Shown here: one piece after another, positions 56,071 through 63,370 of the stretch | Layout: each line of letters starts with the position of its first letter | Numbering within the stretch: the stretch's first letter is position 1 | Source: Salticus scenicus | Taxonomy: Eukaryota; Arthropoda; Arachnida; Araneae; Salticidae | DNA: 64,000 nt | Assembly: GCA_963930645.1 (NCBI GenBank) | Contig: OZ005648.1 | Span: forward strand, 109,667,092 to 109,731,091 | Direction: 5' to 3' | Notes under the pieces: generated by a model | Seen by the model: only the letters and a program-made list of their open reading frames with translations | Told to the model about the DNA's origin: nothing | Database searches by the model: none | Made by a program: the position numbers and the translations under genes

Positions 56071-56577
56071 TAGAAAGAAAGAAAAAGAGCGTGAAGCATT
56101 AAATAGTTTTAGAAATGCATTACTGTATTACTTTTGAACTTAAATTGTTAAAAATGTGTAAGCTCAAATTTTTTTATACTTTGATATAAAAAATAAATTG
56201 AGTACATTCTAGTAATCTTGGAAAGTTTTTCGTAATAAACGCACAATGCATGTTTATTCGATATTTTTTAGATAATATTGTAAAAGTGTACCACTGTGCG
56301 AAATGCGTCCCAAGATAATAAATCTGAAAAACATTACTACTTTAGATGTTCAACAAGGTCTTTGTGCAACAATTACCTTGACAAATAAGATCTGAAAATG
56401 CGATGGGTGCAAGTCAAAACTATTTTGTGTGCTTATTCCGGATGCCGAATTAGAGAGCGTAACTACAGATAAGGTTATGACGATGTCAAGGCAACTTTCA
56501 GCCGCAGTACACGCCCTTTGTTGCCATTCATCATACCTTAATCCACCAGTAAGATTCATTTTGTCAAATAAAACCAC
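19992..56577 (-). CDS. Unrecognised coiled-coil protein with PDZ-like segment, six exons, 5' end not found
   Basis: Minus-strand exons 56577-56377, 45439-45270, 43979-43841, 38344-38157, 34212-33973 and 20340-19992 have GT-AG junctions and add up in phase to 428 residues and TAG. Order of features: a short helical N-part, a charged coiled coil (QLSDKIEEKLDLIANLKTD and DQIALAELEYSLAKEEMALL), a linker, a PDZ-like core (LQIGDRLLEVNGHLVIGKD, then VSQILNNSRPVCRIVFLR), a second coiled coil (LRHELTSVVSRLN to LKAQNRKLKLQVLSLQSV) and a polar tail without motif. GDRLLEVNG is the typical PDZ betaE-turn signature; the N-terminal half of a PDZ fold is not obvious, so it may be divergent. Coiled coil plus PDZ suggests a cytoplasmic scaffold, but I cannot name it. 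Introns range from 1.3 to 13.6 kb. Confidence 0.75.
20345..21700. other. Intron sequence, nothing recognised
   Basis: First part of the 13.6 kb intron of the PDZ gene. AT-rich with T tracts; no repeat relationship or coding segment noticed. Confidence 0.55.
21701..24222 (-). mobile_element. D-family Helentron-like element with long internal tandem repeats
   Basis: Left end palindrome GGTTGATTTC / GAAATCGACC followed by CTATTGCAATC and an (ATCT)n tract; right end GAAATCAACC (half palindrome) followed by a hairpin block CCTTCCG / CGGAAGG. Between them lie units anchored on AATAATACTC at 21811, 22131, 22450 and 22769 (period about 319), then shorter degraded units carrying CCACTTGAAAATTT. A 3' fragment of the same family is at 46545-47110. 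Confidence 0.68.
24547..25769 (+). mobile_element. F-family Helentron-like element
   Basis: Left block TTGGTGTGTCACTCGCAC is followed by ACTTTCTCTTACCC; the right end is a palindrome on the same word (CTTTCTCT, loop, GGGTAAGAGAAAG) followed by AAAAA. A CA microsatellite lies at 25632 and the phrase GGGGACCTCAAAACGTGTAA, shared with the B family in inverted form, at 25678. It is in the opposite orientation to A1, A2, B1, B2, C and D. Confidence 0.62.
25780..28156. other. Intron with short repeats only
   Basis: Contains a 28 bp tandem duplication (CATTAATATTTATAAATTTA, near 27160-27206), a C/T-rich tract near 27590, an (AAT)n tract at 27877 and a short Helentron-body-like phrase around 27725-27870. 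No gene seen. Confidence 0.5.
28157..28918 (-). mobile_element. B-family Helentron-like element, copy B1
   Basis: Left palindrome ACTTCCATTACC / GGTAATGGAAGT, then ATTCGATATCGGGTTTTCAC, GGTCCCCTGAGTCC and a GT microsatellite (28290-28324). Right end GGTAATGGAAGT, a hairpin block GTGTGG / CACAC and CAGA into a T tract. Body units repeat CGTATCTCAAAAACGGC and CCGGAAGTGGGA. Copy B2 begins 230 bases after it ends, in the same orientation. Confidence 0.75.
29152..30090 (-). mobile_element. B-family Helentron-like element, copy B2
   Basis: Nearly identical to B1 over the left 600 bases, but with an extra body unit (29735-29900) and a different stretch before the right end. Ends TAATGGAAGTCGTGTGG and CACACCAGA then T. 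High identity to B1 implies recent activity or local duplication. Confidence 0.75.
30100..31650. other. Intron, nothing recognised
   Basis: AT-rich, with a T tract at 30696-30718 and a (CA)/(TA) tract at 30841-30870. No coding or repeat structure noticed. Confidence 0.5.
31651..32990 (-). mobile_element. A-family Helentron-like element, copy A2
   Basis: Same ends as A1 (ACTTCCTTATAC palindrome left; GTATAAGGAAGT, ATGTGGTGCCCACAT and CAGA right). Five tandem units anchored at 32120, 32266, 32413, 32560 and 32707. It lacks the 403 bp insertion of A1, giving the empty site. It sits between CATTTTT and TTTTTT, consistent with insertion in a T tract. Confidence 0.75.
33180..33710. mobile_element. 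TTAA-flanked element (piggyBac-like), 531 bp
   Basis: TTAA at 33176-33179 and 33711-33714 bounds CCCTTACAGGACC on the left and the inverted CCCTTTCACGCCC on the right. GGGAAATATTTTTCCCT near 33310 recurs near 33685 in the right half. Starts CCC like piggyBac termini. No transposase. Confidence 0.65.
33973..34212 (-). CDS. PDZ gene exon with PDZ C-terminal half
   Basis: Begins by completing GDR and continues LLEVNGHLVIGKDSSEVSQI then SRPVCRIVFLRP. This gives the betaE strand, alpha2 helix and betaF strand of a PDZ fold. It ends with SVVSRLNHKMQENAKLKEHN, the start of a coiled coil. Donor GTAAAT, acceptor TTTATTTAAG. Confidence 0.8.
34930..35036 (+). repeat. About 50 bp tandem duplication
   Basis: ATAAAAGATTAAACAAGG through GGCCATTTCA is followed by a second copy beginning ATAAAAGATTAAGCAAGG and ending GACCATTTCA. 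Confidence 0.65.
35300..36250 (+). repeat. Degenerate F-family body units
   Basis: CTATCTCTTACCCGTAA near 35311 resembles the F subterminal word, and units with ATAATGTATCCAAATTCTTT, TGTGGCC and CAGTTGTGC recur at 35880, 36030 and 36280. They match the internal units of F around 25460-25510. Confidence 0.45.
36960..37320. repeat. Degenerate A-like body
   Basis: Contains TTATATCTAGTTAACACCTC, CTTTTTGGTCAG and a second CATCTAGTTGTGCAC, the same phrase order as A1 and A2 after their GT microsatellite. Ends are not recognisable. Confidence 0.4.
37865..38103. mobile_element. TTAA-flanked MITE, 239 bp
   Basis: TTAA at 37861-37864 and 38104-38107 bounds CACTTTTGCGTCCGC on the left and the inverted CACTTTCGCAACCGC on the right. 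It ends only about 50 bases before the 38157 exon edge of the PDZ gene, so it sits inside the donor-proximal intron. Confidence 0.75.
38157..38344 (-). CDS. PDZ gene exon preceding the GDR motif
   Basis: Encodes KEVCEVLHSYICSVKEKGS through STDLQIGD. The end (LQIGD) is the canonical PDZ lead into RLLEVNG on the next exon. The upstream part would have to supply the carboxylate-binding loop, but no clear GLGF-type motif is seen. Donor GTATAA is weaker than consensus. Confidence 0.72.
39305..39591. mobile_element. Inverted-repeat-bounded segment with hammerhead-like motif (Penelope-type?)
   Basis: ATGTAACATTTAAAATGAGA with TAATGAATACAAAAA at the left is repeated inverted at 39553-39591. Inside, minus strand 39427-39384, TTGAGGA is followed by a stem GGCTAG / CTAGCC, then GAAAC and a short closing segment ending GTC. 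This is close to the minimal hammerhead ribozyme described in Penelope-like elements, but C3 of CUGANGA is U and stem I pairs poorly, so it is at best decayed. Confidence 0.4.
39765..40130 (+). repeat. F-like body units
   Basis: CCCGTAATGTATCTGATTA, TGTGTGGCCCTTTAAACC and AGAAGTCAAATACTTTTTT match phrases in 35300-36250 and in F. No intact ends. Confidence 0.4.
40402..41300 (+). mobile_element. B-family Helentron-like element, copy B3 (inverted, diverged)
   Basis: Begins TCTGGTGTGAAACAACCAT and GACTTCCATTACCC, ends at the palindrome ACTTCCATTA / TAATGGAAGTA. Body carries GTGTAAATCAGGTGAAAAC and CGTTTTTGAGATACGG-like phrases, inverted relative to B1 and B2. More substitutions than between B1 and B2, so older. 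Confidence 0.68.
41310..43730 (+). repeat. Three tandem units of about 0.35-0.4 kb, split by element C
   Basis: Units share GGAGTTAAAGTC, TCTTGTGATA, CACATTTCACACAT and TACATG near the end. Anchors are at 41331, 41730 and 43446; removing C (about 1.37 kb) brings the last two to about 340 bases apart. The third unit continues into ATAATTTAACAATCTATAAA near 43720, close to the exon at 43841. Confidence 0.65.
41961..43337 (-). mobile_element. C-family Helentron-like element with duplicated end palindrome
   Basis: The left end has two consecutive palindromes AGTTCCCCAT / ATGGGGAACT (41961-42000 and 42003-42040). The right end has GATGGGGAACT, then a block ending CCAACTAG before a T tract. A GT-rich stretch (GGGTTAGTGTGTTAG) follows the left end. 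Five body units anchored on GTAAGTTATT recur about every 175 bases from 42318. Confidence 0.68.
43841..43979 (-). CDS. PDZ gene exon, coiled coil
   Basis: Encodes NTVDDQIALAELEYSLAKEE and MALLSLQEQHWEAAALWDMP, an acidic helix with heptad spacing. Phases match on both sides (completes a glycine codon, ends at phase 0). Donor GTACG. Confidence 0.75.
45270..45439 (-). CDS. PDZ gene exon, basic segment and coiled coil
   Basis: Acceptor TTTTGTAG, donor GTAAG. Encodes VQRQKSRNKLISYIFGPIMD and then QRRAQLSDKIEEKLDLIANL. Only this frame is open through the exon; a methionine lies within it (FGPIMDD), so a shorter isoform could begin here. Confidence 0.75.
45577..46530 (-). mobile_element. E-family element with tandem units, 3' end missing
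   Basis: Left palindrome TACTTTCC / GGAAAGTA, then GCGGTCCCCTGAATAC and a GT microsatellite (45702-45720). Four units follow with TCTAAATGCCTTATT, ATGAGCTGAAAATTTATAC and TTCTTTATCATTAT, period about 170. The first unit is interrupted by the Tc1-type MITE. No right end with the half palindrome; the sequence passes directly into a D fragment at 46545. Confidence 0.6.
45831..46034. mobile_element. Palindromic Tc1-type MITE, copy 2
   Basis: CAGTCGGCTGCAAAATTATT at the left and its inverted copy at the right, directly bounded by TA at 45829-45830 and 46035-46036. Arms CAAGGATTTA and AACATGATTCGACAAGG pair around the centre AATCAGTCTAAG. The neighbouring E units supply the uninterrupted sequence (TGAATGTGTCGTTTATGG), proving insertion. 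Confidence 0.82.
46545..47110 (-). mobile_element. 3' fragment of a D-family element
   Basis: Contains ACCAAAGTTGGACAGTGAAC, TAGCCACTTGAAAAT, and the D right end GAAATCAATCTACCCTTCCG. The left end is lost at the junction with E, so the region is a chimera of two families. Confidence 0.65.
47740..48035 (-). repeat. Degenerate C-like fragment
   Basis: GTAAAAATTTTCGGC, GACAATTTTTAGCAAATGTC with TGTGTGTGAC, and later AATTTCGCATAAACGTGCAC follow the order of element C's left third. Confidence 0.45.
48050..49910. other. Intron, nothing recognised
   Basis: AT-rich; an A tract at 49035-49059 is the only notable feature. Open frames here have no recognisable protein content. Confidence 0.5.
49915..50761. 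mobile_element. Large foldback Tc1-type element, 847 bp
   Basis: Left arm CACTATCTGCCAATAAC, ATTTGGACATTTTCAAAT, TCAAGATATCC, TTACGAATTACCTTGAAAC, GGTATAACATG-like, and AGCATGTGATTATGAGGCTT are all present inverted in the right arm, ending GGTAGATAGGG. TA flanks both ends. Arms of about 330-420 bases diverge by many substitutions. The terminal pattern (ATTTGGACA near the end) resembles Tc1 termini. Confidence 0.72.
51653..51770 (-). mobile_element. G-family Helentron-like left end
   Basis: Palindrome TACTTCTCTTACTC / GGTAGAGGAA followed by ATTGCTTTCGGATCC and ACATGCTTTGAGGTCTTC, parallel to the B-family order (palindrome, CGGTCTGA, CACGTTTTAAGGTC). The matching right end was not found. Confidence 0.42.
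52400..53570. other. Intron, nothing recognised
   Basis: No terminal repeats or coding segment noticed; an A/G-rich tract lies at 53419-53450. Confidence 0.45.
53580..54150 (+). pseudogene. Tc1-like transposase fossil
   Basis: Conceptual translation gives WQTVIFSDENTL (family WxxVIFSDESxF, with a catalytic Asp), then after frame changes AAKHSGFSLMV (family VKHGGGSVMVWG) and a following aromatic run. Stops and shifts occur between the blocks. Flanking TIRs were not found. Confidence 0.55.
54282..54440. repeat. Poly-T tracts
   Basis: A run of about 33 T at 54283-54315 and another of about 20 at 54421-54440. Confidence 0.9.
54664..55150. mobile_element. Foldback MITE with long TIRs, about 0.49 kb
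   Basis: GGTAGAATCTATTCCGGCTT, TTGATTCGTCGTGGTTGCA and TAAAATTTCCACCGT at the left recur inverted at 55066-55140. TIRs are about 80 bases with few differences, GC-richer than surroundings. AAAAG / CTTTT borders; no clear target duplication. Confidence 0.72.
56377..56577 (-). CDS. Probable upstream exon of the PDZ gene
   Basis: Acceptor ACTTATAG and donor GTAATT bound 201 bases, phase 0 to 0, which fits the phase-0 start of the exon at 45439. Encodes VVLFDKMNLTGGLRYDEWQQ and a serine-rich stretch ending FQILFVK. Unlike its surroundings it is not AT-biased in codon use. No family recognised, and joining across a 10.9 kb intron is an inference. Confidence 0.5.
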
Positions 56578-57150
56578 CTATAAGTTATGACTCTGACATT
56601 TTAAATGTTATTTAGTGAAAAGATAAACATGATGACACACAAGACTGAACAAAAAACGCTAAATCAAAATAATTTTTCCGAAAGTACCACGGTTGCATAA
56701 AAGAATCGCTCATTTCAGTGGGAGGAAAAAATGAATAAGTCTGAGAAAGGTTAAAAAAAAAAAAAAAAAAAAAGAAGCAGTGCAATAACTCTTTCTGACC
56801 CGAAACATTCCCCCCTATAAACATTACATTCTTTTGTTTTTGCAAACTGAAAGGAAAATATGGACTATAACCGACATTTGTTGATTGAAAATTATACTTT
56901 ACACTTTCTGCTAATTATCTCGATTGTTTATTTCCTGATTTTATTACATACGATTGCTCCAGATACAAAAATGTAAGTGGATGTCTAACCCGCACGATTG
57001 TACGGCCTGTCTCGGAAAGGTATAAGTATGTTACTGTATTGCATTGCTTTGTAGTAATAAAATTATACTTTTAAAAAATTAAAGAACACACTTTTATTGA
57101 AATGTGAACTAAAAAGCACAAAATATCTATCTTTATAATATTAAAATGCA

Positions 57151-57186
57151 GGATAAGAAAAAATTGTGTGAGTGACACACCATATT
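57151..57186 (-). mobile_element. F-family terminal block
   Basis: Minus strand reads TATGGTGTGTCACTCACAC then TTCTTATCCTG, matching the left block of F at 24547. Only this end is visible, in reverse orientation. Confidence 0.5.
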
Positions 57187-57231
57187 ACAGGGTGATTATA
57201 AAATAATGTAGAATTAAACAAAAACCATTTT

Positions 57232-57292
57232 TAAAAAATCTCCCTGACTGGGCTCGAACGTTAGACCTTTAGAGCCACAGCGTTCACGTAAG
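57232..57292 (-). repeat. tRNA-like fragment, possible SINE head
   Basis: Minus strand has CTCTAAAGGTCTAACG and B-box-like GTTCGAGCCCAGTCAGGGAG. No full cloverleaf is evident, so this is called a SINE fragment and not a tRNA gene. Confidence 0.35.
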
Positions 57293-57317
57293 GAAAAGTC
57301 TTTTTTTTTTACAATAC

Positions 57318-57400
57318 TAGGGGGCTCTGCCCTCTGCGCGCTCCGCTCACCAACCCCCGAGGGAGGCTTCGCCTCCCCCCCGACTCACTTTACTTATTAA
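57318..57400. repeat. GC-rich repeat-derived patch
   Basis: GGGGGCTCTGCCCTCTGCGC and CGAGGGAGGCTTCGCCTCC are strongly GC-rich and self-complementary in an otherwise AT-rich region. I recall similar phrases as dispersed repeats in arthropod genomes. Confidence 0.45.
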
Positions 57401-57644
57401 CAAACACATGCAGAGCTCTTCCCGCCTATTCGCTGCTCTCTTTCACTGAAAAGGAATATTAATAGTACATATCACAAGACTTATATTAACAGTGCATATT
57501 AGAAATTATGGAAATTCTCATATTCAATGTCAAATTGAAATATATAATATTTATACTTCTTTTTAATAGAAAGAAATTCATAATATCTAGACAATTTTGC
57601 ATTACAGCCTTAGTATATGACCCTTTTTATTTCTTTATTACAAC

Positions 57645-58001
57645 CTTAGATCCGGACCGTGGTACTCCGAGCTCGTAATTGGAAGATTGCGGGTTCGGTT
57701 CTCGAGCCGGCCAAAGACTGTCGTGTACACTAATGGTGGCTGGAGCAAGTAAAATATGTCGTAGCAGCAATATCCTCCATGATCCCATCAAAATGATAGC
57801 TCTGGGGACCACCGAAGCTGGGGAGCCATCCCCTTCGTGTAGGACCAAAACTGTGGTGGCATGTCTCCGGAACATCCTTAGGGGTGCGTCCCAGACCGTC
57901 GCCAATTATCCATAGCGCAGTAATTGTGCGACGTCAAACACAACCAACCTAATTATCTACCTACCTACAACCATGGATCATATTTTAATTTTCCCGTGTA
58001 A
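57645..58001 (+). mobile_element. tRNA-derived SINE unit, copy 1
   Basis: B-box-like GGGTTCGGTTCTCGAGC near 57690, then GCCGGCCAAAGAC, CGTGTACACTAATGGTGGC, CTCTGGGGACCACCGAAGC, GTGGCATGTCTCCGGAACAT and GGGGTGCGTCCCAGACCG, a CTAC microsatellite and the tail AACCATGGATCATATTTT. The A box is weakly kept. Open frames on both strands here are shadows of the SINE. Confidence 0.65.
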
Positions 58002-58062
58002 GAAAATTAATTTTCTAAAAGTAGAGAAAGCTGATATTTATTTTCTTTTTTACATCCATGAT

Positions 58063-58430
58063 TTCGGGCAGCAGTAACCTAGTCGGTAAAGCGCGGAGCA
58101 CGTAATTGGAAGATTACCGATTCGATACTTGAGCCGGCCAAAGACCGTCGTGCACGAATGGTGGCTGGTGCACATAAAATCTGTCGTGGCCGCAAAGTCA
58201 TCCATGTTCCCATCCAGACTATACCTCTGGGGATCACCAAAGGGGGGGGGGGGAAGCATCCCCTCCGTGAAGGATCAAAATTGTGATGGCATGTCTCCGG
58301 AACATCTCTAGGGGTGCGTCCCAGACCGTTGCCAATTAGCTATAGAGCAGTACTGGTACGACGTTAAATCCATCCAACCTACCTACCTACCTACGTACAA
58401 CCATGGATCATATTTTAATTTTCCCGTGTA
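58063..58430 (+). mobile_element. tRNA-derived SINE unit, copy 2
   Basis: A-box-like TAGTCGGTAAAGCG and B-box-like CGATTCGATACTTGAGC are both visible about 35 bases apart, as expected for a Pol III promoter. Body and tail match copy 1, including AACCATGGATCATATTTT after the (CTAC)n tract. The shared tail means it belongs to the element or that the whole unit was duplicated. Confidence 0.7.
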
Positions 58431-58576
58431 AAATTACTTCATGACAGAAGAACAACATCACTGGGAGAAACTTTTTTCAAAATGGCAAATAGAGTACCTT
58501 CATAAACTTGTCGTTTTTAGCTAATAACTTCTTTAATTAAAATGATAGAAATTTCTAAGCAGCTGAAATGTCTTAC

Positions 58577-58680
58577 TTGGAGTATTCGGAACACATCGAT
58601 ACCTCTCATGACGTGAAGGACCCTGCCTTTCGCTAGAAGATGCTGTCGCAGACAAAAAAATTCGACGCCAGTGACAGTAA
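58577..58680 (-). CDS. Possible further upstream exon
   Basis: A consensus donor GTAAGA follows an open segment VTVTGVEFFCLRQHLLAKGR to IDVFRILQ that ends at phase 0, matching the exon at 56577. The acceptor side is poor: AG after an A tract with no pyrimidine run. It may be chance. Confidence 0.27.
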
Positions 58681-58923
58681 CTTTTTTTTTAATATATAGA
58701 TAGATTTTTTGTTTGCTCCCAGAGCGGTTACAAACATACATACAAACATACATACAGGTGAAGCTAATAAAAGCGTGTTAAAAATAGTATTTCCGACTAC
58801 TTTTTTATTACTTTATTATTATTATTATTATTATTAATTTTTTAATGAAGCTTTGAAGGAAATACAAATTTTATTCTGGCTGCTTGTTCTGTTATTTATG
58901 TTCAATTTAACAGGGCATAGAGA

Positions 58924-58925
<2 letters not shown>

Positions 58926-58958
<33 letters not shown>
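58926..58958. repeat. Poly-A tract
   Basis: About 30 uninterrupted A. Confidence 0.9.
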
Positions 58959-58959
<1 letters not shown>

Positions 58960-58999
58960 TATAAAAGAGGATTACACAAACATATATGACTGATGAATA

Positions 59000-60087
59000 T
59001 TTTCTTCTGGAACAGAGCGACAGTATTTAATGGTATGGCTTAAAAAGCTTCTATGCAATTTTTTTTATTTTATTTATTTATTTATTTTTTATTATTATGA
59101 GAATTTAATTTTCTAAAGCATCTGATTAGTACTAAAGTAGTTTAAATGTAATACAGTTATTTTCATAAAATACAACCGTAATGGAAAGTAGTTAGGTTAC
59201 ATTTTCTTTGACAAGTTAATAAACGCACTTTGTAGATTAATAAAATCCACTTTCCCACCAACTTGAAGAAAATAACTATGTAAATTATGATAGAAGTTTT
59301 AAAACAGTAAAATTAATCCATACTGGTATTTATCAAAGTTAGTCTGCAAGAATACAAATGCACGTAAACTTCAAAGAATATCCTTTCCTTTCCATTGTTT
59401 GGATTGCCCTGTACTTTCTCGGTAGATTTCTAATTATCTGTTCTTTGTATAAAACTTACCTAGAAAACGCAATTTGTCATTCGAACGTTGACTCAATGTG
59501 CAATATCTACAGATGGTCATATAGATATAGTCATGCAACAAAACATTTTTTCACTACACTCAGTTAATAGCAGTTTTATTTTTCGTTTTATTATCTCTTT
59601 GGTCAAAATAAATCACGATATCACGCTACGTTTTCGTGTTTCATTACGTGCATTACTGCTTTTTTTTGGCTTAAAGTCAGAGCCAAGATAGGCAGCATAT
59701 CATTATGCAAGGGCATTTGGAGTGCTCAAGGGAGACATTTTCGAGGACTTTACTATGGTTTTCAAAAAATTAAATATCGTGTTTAATATTTAGATGAAAC
59801 TATATAGCTTATATAAGTATAGTCAACCTTGAAATCAAAATATGAAAAACCATGTAGTTCTTATTTTTTTTTCTTTTTATGTATACATTCTTTGATGATT
59901 GAGTGATATTTTTGAACTGCGTGAGAAGTGAACTATATTTTTGATTTACACTCTTTTGTTTAATACACACACACATATATATATATACATACATATACAT
60001 ATATACACACACATATACATAATAAAATGCAAATATAACACTTAATATGTATCACAGAAGAGAAACATTATCAAAGGCCATTTCTAA

Positions 60088-60127
<40 letters not shown>

Positions 60128-61880
60128 CCTCCATGTATGTGATTTTACAAGTACTGTATTGTATTTGAAATTTCTTTCTCCATATTTTTAATTTATTTCC
60201 TTCTATTAATTTTTGCGAGTCATTATGGTTTGGGCCCTGTTTTAGTGAAATTTTAGCATTATGCAGTCTAATAATAGAAAGCCGTAATTTGCATGCTCAA
60301 TTTTTTTCAATGTCCTTGATGAAATGGGGAGTTCAGCAAGCTTTTATTCTTTTGATTTTGTTTTATTTTGGTGTTTTGGTATTTTTTAATCTGCACACTG
60401 ATGACATTGAGTTTGATCCTTCTCTATCGGTTCATTTTGGGTAATTTTCTGAATGTTTTAATATATATCTTTTAAAATATCATAGAACAAGATGTTATAG
60501 CTAATGTAAACAAAGCCCTGCATTATATACATTTAATTTTTAATAAAAGATTAATACATAACTTTTAACAGAGGAAATTCCAATAAATTATCAATTAAGA
60601 AATACAAATCAATTATTGAAAAGCCTTTTTTATATTCATGGAAAATCGATTAAGATTAATTGATTTAAACCAACATTTAAATTGATTAAAATAAATTTTA
60701 ATTCAATATTAAGACTCAATTTTTAACATAGCATCATGGAGTCATAGCATACACATTAATATTGAAAGTATACAGTTTTCCGATCGTTAACTTTTTATTA
60801 CCAGCATTGAATAAAATTTACCAAAACAACTTTTTAAAAATCCCACGTGCTAAATTAGCTTAAGTGGACAGACTATTTTTAAAAATGTGGAAAGAAGAAA
60901 TTTTCGATCAAATTTCAGAATTTTTAAAATAAGAATAAATGCATGTACATTATTATTATTATTTTTATTTATGTTTTTTGGTGTGTGTGTTAACTAATAT
61001 GAAATTACTCTATTGATTACTTTGATTTACTTTAAAATAGAAAATTATTTTATTGCAGATTATTTTTTAAAAAATTTAAGGCTGCTTTCTCCCTGCGCAC
61101 ATGATATTTCAAAAACTATTTTAGATATGAACTTTAGATTTTTTTCAACCATATATTTTGACATAATGAATAAAAGGAACTAAAAATTAGAAGTTCTATT
61201 CAACAGAAAAAAAAAAAAAAAAAAAAAAAAAAGAAGGATTGCGGAAATATAAAAATGTTAATGGTAATTTCATATTTCATATTTATTTTATTAATTAAAC
61301 TCCATATTATTAAAATAATTAAATTATTTTAGTTCAGATTCTTAATTTGAATGTTTTGTTTCATTTAATGTAAAAATCATAAGGATTTTTACATTATGAT
61401 TATCATATGACATTACATTTTGATTACATCTCAATTGTAATTGAGATATCCTGCGCGTAGTGAGAAAGCACCCTTGAATTTTTAAAAAAATAATTTGCAA
61501 TAAAACTAGTTTTCTATTTTAAAGTAAATCAAAATTCTGTTTTTAATTAATAAAGTAATCTCATATAGTTAAAACTTTTTTTTTTTTTTTTTTTTTTGGG
61601 GTGGGGGGAAGGAAAGGTTACTTGCATTCTTTATATATATATATTCTGAAAAATGATTGAAAATTTCTTCATTTTCTCATTTTTAAATGTAGTCTGTATC
61701 CTTAAATAAATTTAAGTAGATACATTTTTCTTCATATAAATTTTGTAAAATATGTATAGATACAAACTTGATTTATTCAAATTGTAAACCGATTTTTAAT
61801 GGAAAATTATGAAGAATTAAAAATTTTAAGCATATGTTGAATTTAATTTATAGTGTGAAGGAAAATATCGAAAAACCCTT
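59000..61880. other. No gene seen; simple repeats
   Basis: Contains CA/TA tracts at 59964-60018, an (AT)n run at 60092-60125, an A tract at 61205-61232 and a T tract at 61578-61598. No exon or transposon structure noticed. Confidence 0.5.
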
Positions 61881-61891
61881 GGATTAACTAA

Positions 61892-61956
<65 letters not shown>
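61892..61956. repeat. Compound C / CA / A tract
   Basis: About 17 C, then (AC)n, then more than 30 A in succession. Confidence 0.9.
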
Positions 61957-61958
<2 letters not shown>

Positions 61959-62114
61959 ATTAAAATTTATAAAATGTTCCTGCTTCTGCAGTTCCTGCTT
62001 CTCCCTTTATTAAAAGTAGTTTTAATGAAAATATTCTACGAAATGTAATTTTACAAATGGAAATCAGTTAAAAAAAAAAATGCTGGAAACAGTAAAATAA
62101 TTTACGTACAAACA

Positions 62115-62146
<32 letters not shown>

Positions 62147-62989
62147 GGAGAGAGAGAACTCTGCTTTAATAGTTACAACTATCTAGAATTTGAGTTCCAA
62201 ACGGAAAAGGAACGGGATTTCAGAATTATACTTCAACAACATTGTACATGTTAATTTCTAAAAACTCTTATTTTCAGCTAAAAATGAATCCCCCCCCTCC
62301 CTCCAGATTTTAAAATAAGATCTTAAAAGTTAGCTAAAATTATAAATTGTAATTTGAAAAACGGAAAAGATTTTTGAAATAAATTGAAATAGCAAATATC
62401 CGTATAAGTTAGGGGTATGACTTAAACATTGATTAATTATACACTTGTTTTATCTGGTAATTTTAAAGTTATTTAATATATTACGCTATTCGGCAAAGAT
62501 TTGTTTAGCAAAAATCTTCAAATATATTAAAATTACTTTAATTTGGCGAGAGAGCATACTGTATGGTTTCCCTGATTTTTAGCGCCAAATACTCGATTAT
62601 TATTATTTTTACAGATTATTTACTGATGATATCGTCGATAAATTTGTTCTTATATTACAAAAATAACTTAGTGTCAGTCGAATTTTATTTTATTTATTTA
62701 TTTATTTTTTCCTTGGACTATTCCGAGCATGCGCTTTAAGGAGACTTTCCTTATTAGAGTTGTGAAAATTTTGCATTGAAATGATTTGAAATACAACAAT
62801 ATAATGAAAATTAAAAATTTCTTTAACACTATTTAAATTTAATAAAACAAAATTAAAAAATTTGAAAAATTTGACAATTTTAACATGCTTTTTGCTACCT
62901 ATTCTTTATTTTTTTCACTATAATAATCTAACAATATGTTTTAAATATGTATTTGTGTATTAACTTTGTGGCTTATTTGCAAGTTACTT

Positions 62990-63340
62990 AATATATATAT
63001 ATATACTAGCAGGCTACGCACGCTTCGCTGGTCAATATTTTAAAATGAATCACTGTAGTTAATGAATTTTCAAAATTTCATTAATTTTTATCATGTGAAA
63101 AAAAAGAGAGAAAAAAACTTCTGATTGGAAAAAATGTCACACATGGTCCCCACTGCCTTCGGCAACGCAGGTCTTTGTGTGCTGCGCGCGTGCATTTATG
63201 TTCGACACTATTAATGCGTGGCTACATTATTGTAAGGGAAAAACATAAATAAATAAATATGTATATATATAAAAAATCTTCTCCCATTGTTGAATAATCG
63301 GTCCGGGCCCCCACTTCCTGCGCGCCGCGCATAATCCTTC
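62990..63340 (+). repeat. Dispersed-repeat head with GC-rich islands
   Basis: After an (AT)n tract comes ACTAGCAGGCTACGCACGC and TTCGCTGG, then CCCCACTGCCTTCGGCAACG and GTGCTGCGCGCGTGC. The hairpin word TGCCTTCGGCA is the one repeated in each A-family unit. It leads directly into the tandem array to its right, so both may be parts of one element. Confidence 0.5.
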
Positions 63341-63370
63341 ACCTAACATTCCCGCCCCTCCAAATTATTT

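Noticed and set aside
57232..57292. Functional tRNA gene
   Set aside because: A B-box-like word is present but no complete acceptor, D and anticodon arms can be folded; a SINE fragment is more likely.
57627..58311. Open frames of 60-92 residues on both strands
   Set aside because: They coincide with the two SINE copies and appear on both strands; their codon content comes from the GC-richer SINE body.
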